The notes beneath the pieces are model-generated. The model saw nothing but the letters and a program-made list of their open reading frames with translations, had not been told where the DNA came from and did no database searches. From contig DYOJ01000066.1 in NCBI GenBank assembly GCA_020720705.1, forward strand, positions 1 to 9,676: a stretch of DNA of 9,676 bases. Reading direction: 5' to 3'. Origin of the DNA: Acetofilamentum sp. (GTDB lineage Bacteria > Bacteroidota > Bacteroidia > Bacteroidales > JAADGE01). Position 1 is the stretch's first letter, and each line of letters begins with the position of its first letter. Shown piece after piece: positions 7,593 to 9,676 of this stretch. A program made the position numbers and the translations under genes.

Positions 7593-8216
7593 ATGCAAGA
7601 AATTATAAATATCTTCATCAAGTCAATTTTTGTTGACAACATGATATTCGCCTATTTCTTAGGAATGTGTTCCTATTTGGCAGTATCAAAAACCGTAAAA
7701 ACTGCCACAGGTTTAGGGATTGCCGTTATTTTTGTTCTGGTAGTAACTATACCGGTAAATTATTTACTTGAAAATCTTATCCTTAAAAAAGGAGCATTAG
7801 ATTGGATTCTCGGAGCCGAACAAGCAGCCGAAATTGATTTAAGTTTCCTGAGTTTCATCATGTTTATTGCCGTTATTGCATCAATCGTACAATTAGTTGA
7901 AATGATTGTTGAAAAATTTGCGCCGGCATTATACTCACAACTCGGCATCTTTTTACCGCTTATTGCCGTAAATTGCGCAATATTGGGAGGAGCTTTGTTT
8001 ATGCAAGAACGTGAATACACCTCAATTGTCGAAGCAACCTCCTTCGCACTCGGCTCCGGTATCGGTTGGTTTTTAGCCATTGTCGGCATTGCCGCAATAC
8101 GTGAAAAAATCAAATATTCAGCAGTGCCTGCGCCACTTCGCGGTATCGGTATAACATTTATTGCCACAGGTATCATGGGTATTGCATTTATGACATTTAT
8201 GGGTATCAAATTTTAG
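7593..8216 (+). CDS. nqrE: Na+-translocating NADH:quinone reductase subunit E
   Basis: A 207-residue, six-helix membrane protein of the NqrE/RnfA family, paralogous to NqrD but inserted with opposite topology. The cluster ligands are Cys26 in FLGMCSYLAVSK and Cys128 in AVNCAILGGALF, which together with Cys26 and Cys109 of NqrD complete the four ligands of the membrane [2Fe-2S] site. Other family hallmarks are the opening FIKSIFVDNMIFAYFLGMC (residues 8-26), MQERE following the second Cys, and ALGSGIGWFLAIVGIAAIREK towards the end. The length fits the family (about 200 aa). The gap to nqrF is 28 bp. Nothing in the protein is odd. Confidence 0.97.
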   Translation: MQEIINIFIKSIFVDNMIFAYFLGMCSYLAVSKTVKTATGLGIAVIFVLVVTIPVNYLLENLILKKGALDWILGAEQAAEIDLSFLSFIMFIAVIASIVQLVEMIVEKFAPALYSQLGIFLPLIAVNCAILGGALFMQEREYTSIVEATSFALGSGIGWFLAIVGIAAIREKIKYSAVPAPLRGIGITFIATGIMGIAFMTFMGIKF

Positions 8217-8244
8217 ATACTTAAACTATTTAAAATCAAGAACA

Positions 8245-9513
8245 ATGTTTTTATTAGAAGCATCCTCACTCGGAACAATCATTGGGGTCAGCATCATAGC
8301 ATTTTTAGTGCTGACACTCCTGCTCGTTGCAATTTTGCTTTATGCAAAGGCTAAATTAATGCCGTCCGGAGAAGTTAAATTGAATATCAACGATGATAAA
8401 GAGCACCAATATACCGTTGCTCCCGGCAACACTTTGCTCAATACCTTGCAAAATCAAAAAATACTCCTCCCGTCTGCATGCGGCGGCGGCGGAACATGCG
8501 GCATGTGTCGTTGTATCGTAACAGACGGAGCGGGCGAAATTTTGCCCACAGAAAAAGGATTTTTCACACGAAAAGAGCAACAACACCACCATCGTTTGGC
8601 GTGCCAAGTGAAAGTGAAAGAAGATATGCGTATTGAAATTCCGCACGAAGTCATGGGCATCAAAAAATGGGAATGTGAAGTCGTCTCCAACGGCAATGTT
8701 GCTACCTTTATCAAAGAATTTGTCGTAAAACTTCCTGAAGGTGAAACGCTTGATTTCCAATCGGGTGGCTACATTCAAATTGATGTGCCGAAAATTGAAG
8801 TCAATTTTAAAGATTTCGACATTGCAGAAGAATACCGCGAAGATTGGGACAAATTCAACATGTGGGATTTACAAATGAAAAACCCCGAACCGACCTACCG
8901 TGCATACTCCATGGCGAACCACCCTGCCGAAGGCAATATCGTCATGTTGAACATACGTATTGCAACACCACCTTGGGACAGAGCGAAAAACGCGTTCATG
9001 AATGTCAATCCGGGTATTTGTTCGTCGTACATTTTCTCACGCAAACCCGGCGATAAAGTTTTGGTATCAGGTCCTTACGGCGAATTCTTTATTAAGAAAA
9101 CCAATAAAGAAATGATGTTCATCGGCGGCGGCGCAGGTATGGCGCCTATGCGTTCGCATATTTTTGATTTATTCCTGACTAAGAAAACTGACCGCAAAGC
9201 AACGTTCTGGTACGGAGCACGCTCTTTGAGAGAAGTATTTTATGCTGACCAATTTGATAAAATTCAAACAGACAATGCAAATTTTAATTGGAATTTAGCA
9301 CTTTCAGAACCACTGCCGCAAGATAATTGGACAGGTCCGAAAGGTTTTATACACAATGTAATATACGACATGTATTTAAGCAAACACGAAGAACCGGAAG
9401 AAATTGAATATTACCTCTGCGGACCGCCGCAAATGAATGCTGCCGTGCAAAAAATGCTGTCGGATTTAGGTGTTCCGGATGAAAATGTGATGTTTGACGA
9501 TTTCGGAGGATAA
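8245..9513 (+). CDS. nqrF: Na+-translocating NADH:quinone reductase subunit F (NADH-oxidising)
   Basis: A 422-residue input subunit that oxidises NADH on the cytoplasmic face. One N-terminal membrane helix (about residues 9-35) is followed by a ferredoxin domain whose [2Fe-2S] ligands are Cys79, Cys85, Cys88 (CGGGGTCGMC) and Cys120 (RLACQV). The spacing of 6, 3 and 32 is the same as in V. cholerae (70, 76, 79, 111). An extra Cys90 is next to the cluster loop. A ferredoxin-NADP+ reductase-like part follows: FAD motif RAYS at 219-222, nucleotide-binding loop IGGGAG at 293-298, and CGPPQM from Cys392. The C-terminus ends in FDDFGG, the usual NqrF end. The length is slightly above the 407-408 aa of the Vibrio protein. 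It is the last gene of the operon, 20 bp before a strong terminator hairpin. Confidence 0.97.
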   Translation: MFLLEASSLGTIIGVSIIAFLVLTLLLVAILLYAKAKLMPSGEVKLNINDDKEHQYTVAPGNTLLNTLQNQKILLPSACGGGGTCGMCRCIVTDGAGEILPTEKGFFTRKEQQHHHRLACQVKVKEDMRIEIPHEVMGIKKWECEVVSNGNVATFIKEFVVKLPEGETLDFQSGGYIQIDVPKIEVNFKDFDIAEEYREDWDKFNMWDLQMKNPEPTYRAYSMANHPAEGNIVMLNIRIATPPWDRAKNAFMNVNPGICSSYIFSRKPGDKVLVSGPYGEFFIKKTNKEMMFIGGGAGMAPMRSHIFDLFLTKKTDRKATFWYGARSLREVFYADQFDKIQTDNANFNWNLALSEPLPQDNWTGPKGFIHNVIYDMYLSKHEEPEEIEYYLCGPPQMNAAVQKMLSDLGVPDENVMFDDFGG

Positions 9514-9532
9514 TTGTAATAACTTGTAAATC

Positions 9533-9566
9533 AAAAGCTGTCATTTTTTGACAGCTTTTTTTTTTT
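9533..9566 (+). terminator. Intrinsic terminator of the nqr operon
   Basis: AAAAGCTGTCA (9533-9543) and TGACAGCTTTT (9549-9559) form a perfect 11-bp stem around a TTTTT loop, and the T run continues to 9566 (11 consecutive T from 9556). It starts 20 bp after the nqrF stop codon. The A-run before the stem and the T-run after it could also let it work on a transcript coming from the other side. Confidence 0.93.
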
Positions 9567-9676
9567 CGTTCAAAGTTCGATAAATTTTCAAATCAGTATG
9601 AAAAAGCTTAGATTTGTTGCGTAATTAGTGTCTGCAAGAAAACGTATAAATGTTTGAATTTATGTCAATTATACTC

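Noticed and set aside
7760..8209. 149-codon minus-strand frame over nqrE
   Set aside because: It is the antisense of a conserved membrane protein; its hydrophobic character mirrors the helices of NqrE.
8356..8778. 140-codon minus-strand frame over nqrF, overlapped by a second minus-strand frame
   Set aside because: It covers the antisense of the ferredoxin domain, and its Ala/Cys/His pattern is explained by the complementary codons of NqrF.
3437..9513. Possibility that the operon encodes an Rnf complex instead of Nqr
   Set aside because: The order A-F, an NqrA without ferredoxin clusters and an NADH/FAD-type NqrF with a 2Fe-2S domain are specific to Nqr; there is no RnfB-like or RnfC-like 4Fe-4S protein.
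9609..9676. TAGATTTG at 9609-9616 as a promoter, with an open frame starting at the ATG at 9650
   Set aside because: The -7-like match lacks a clear -33 box, and only nine codons of the frame are in the window, which is too little to support a gene.

Overview
The window looks like a chromosomal piece of a low-GC Bacteroidota (Bacteroidetes) genome. Evidence for this is the Bacteroidota-style promoter in front of the main operon (TAnnTTTG type -7 element), A-rich gene leaders without Shine-Dalgarno motifs, a secreted S9 peptidase whose predicted mature protein begins with Gln after an 'IYA' cleavage site, and a six-gene Na+-NQR operon of the kind common in this phylum. The genus cannot be told from the sequence.

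Layout. Positions 1-160 are AT-rich non-coding DNA that opens with a short 11-bp tandem repeat. Positions 161-2932 on the minus strand encode one large, intact, exported serine peptidase of the prolyl-oligopeptidase (S9) family. Positions 2933-3436 are a divergent intergenic region of about 500 bp. Its peptidase-proximal half carries a striking nested inverted-repeat element (about 2976-3115). Its nqrA-proximal half is extremely AT-rich and holds a direct repeat and a plausible promoter. Positions 3437-9513 on the plus strand hold nqrA-nqrB-nqrC-nqrD-nqrE-nqrF, all complete, with gaps of 21-30 bp. A strong intrinsic terminator at 9533-9566 closes the operon. The last 110 bp hold no gene that can be supported.

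How the genes work together. The six Nqr proteins form the Na+-translocating NADH:quinone oxidoreductase. NADH gives its electrons to FAD in NqrF. They then pass through the NqrF [2Fe-2S] cluster, an intramembrane [2Fe-2S] cluster held by four Cys of NqrD and NqrE, the covalent FMN of NqrC, the covalent FMN and the riboflavin of NqrB, and finally reach the quinone (probably menaquinone in this phylum). Na+ is exported during this transfer. All cofactor-binding residues that I can place are present. The maturation factors ApbE (flavin transferase) and NqrM are not in the window. The divergent peptidase has no evident functional link to the complex.

I do not see a new multi-gene system here. 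The least explained item is the nested palindromic element between the two transcription units, which resembles a small non-autonomous mobile repeat.
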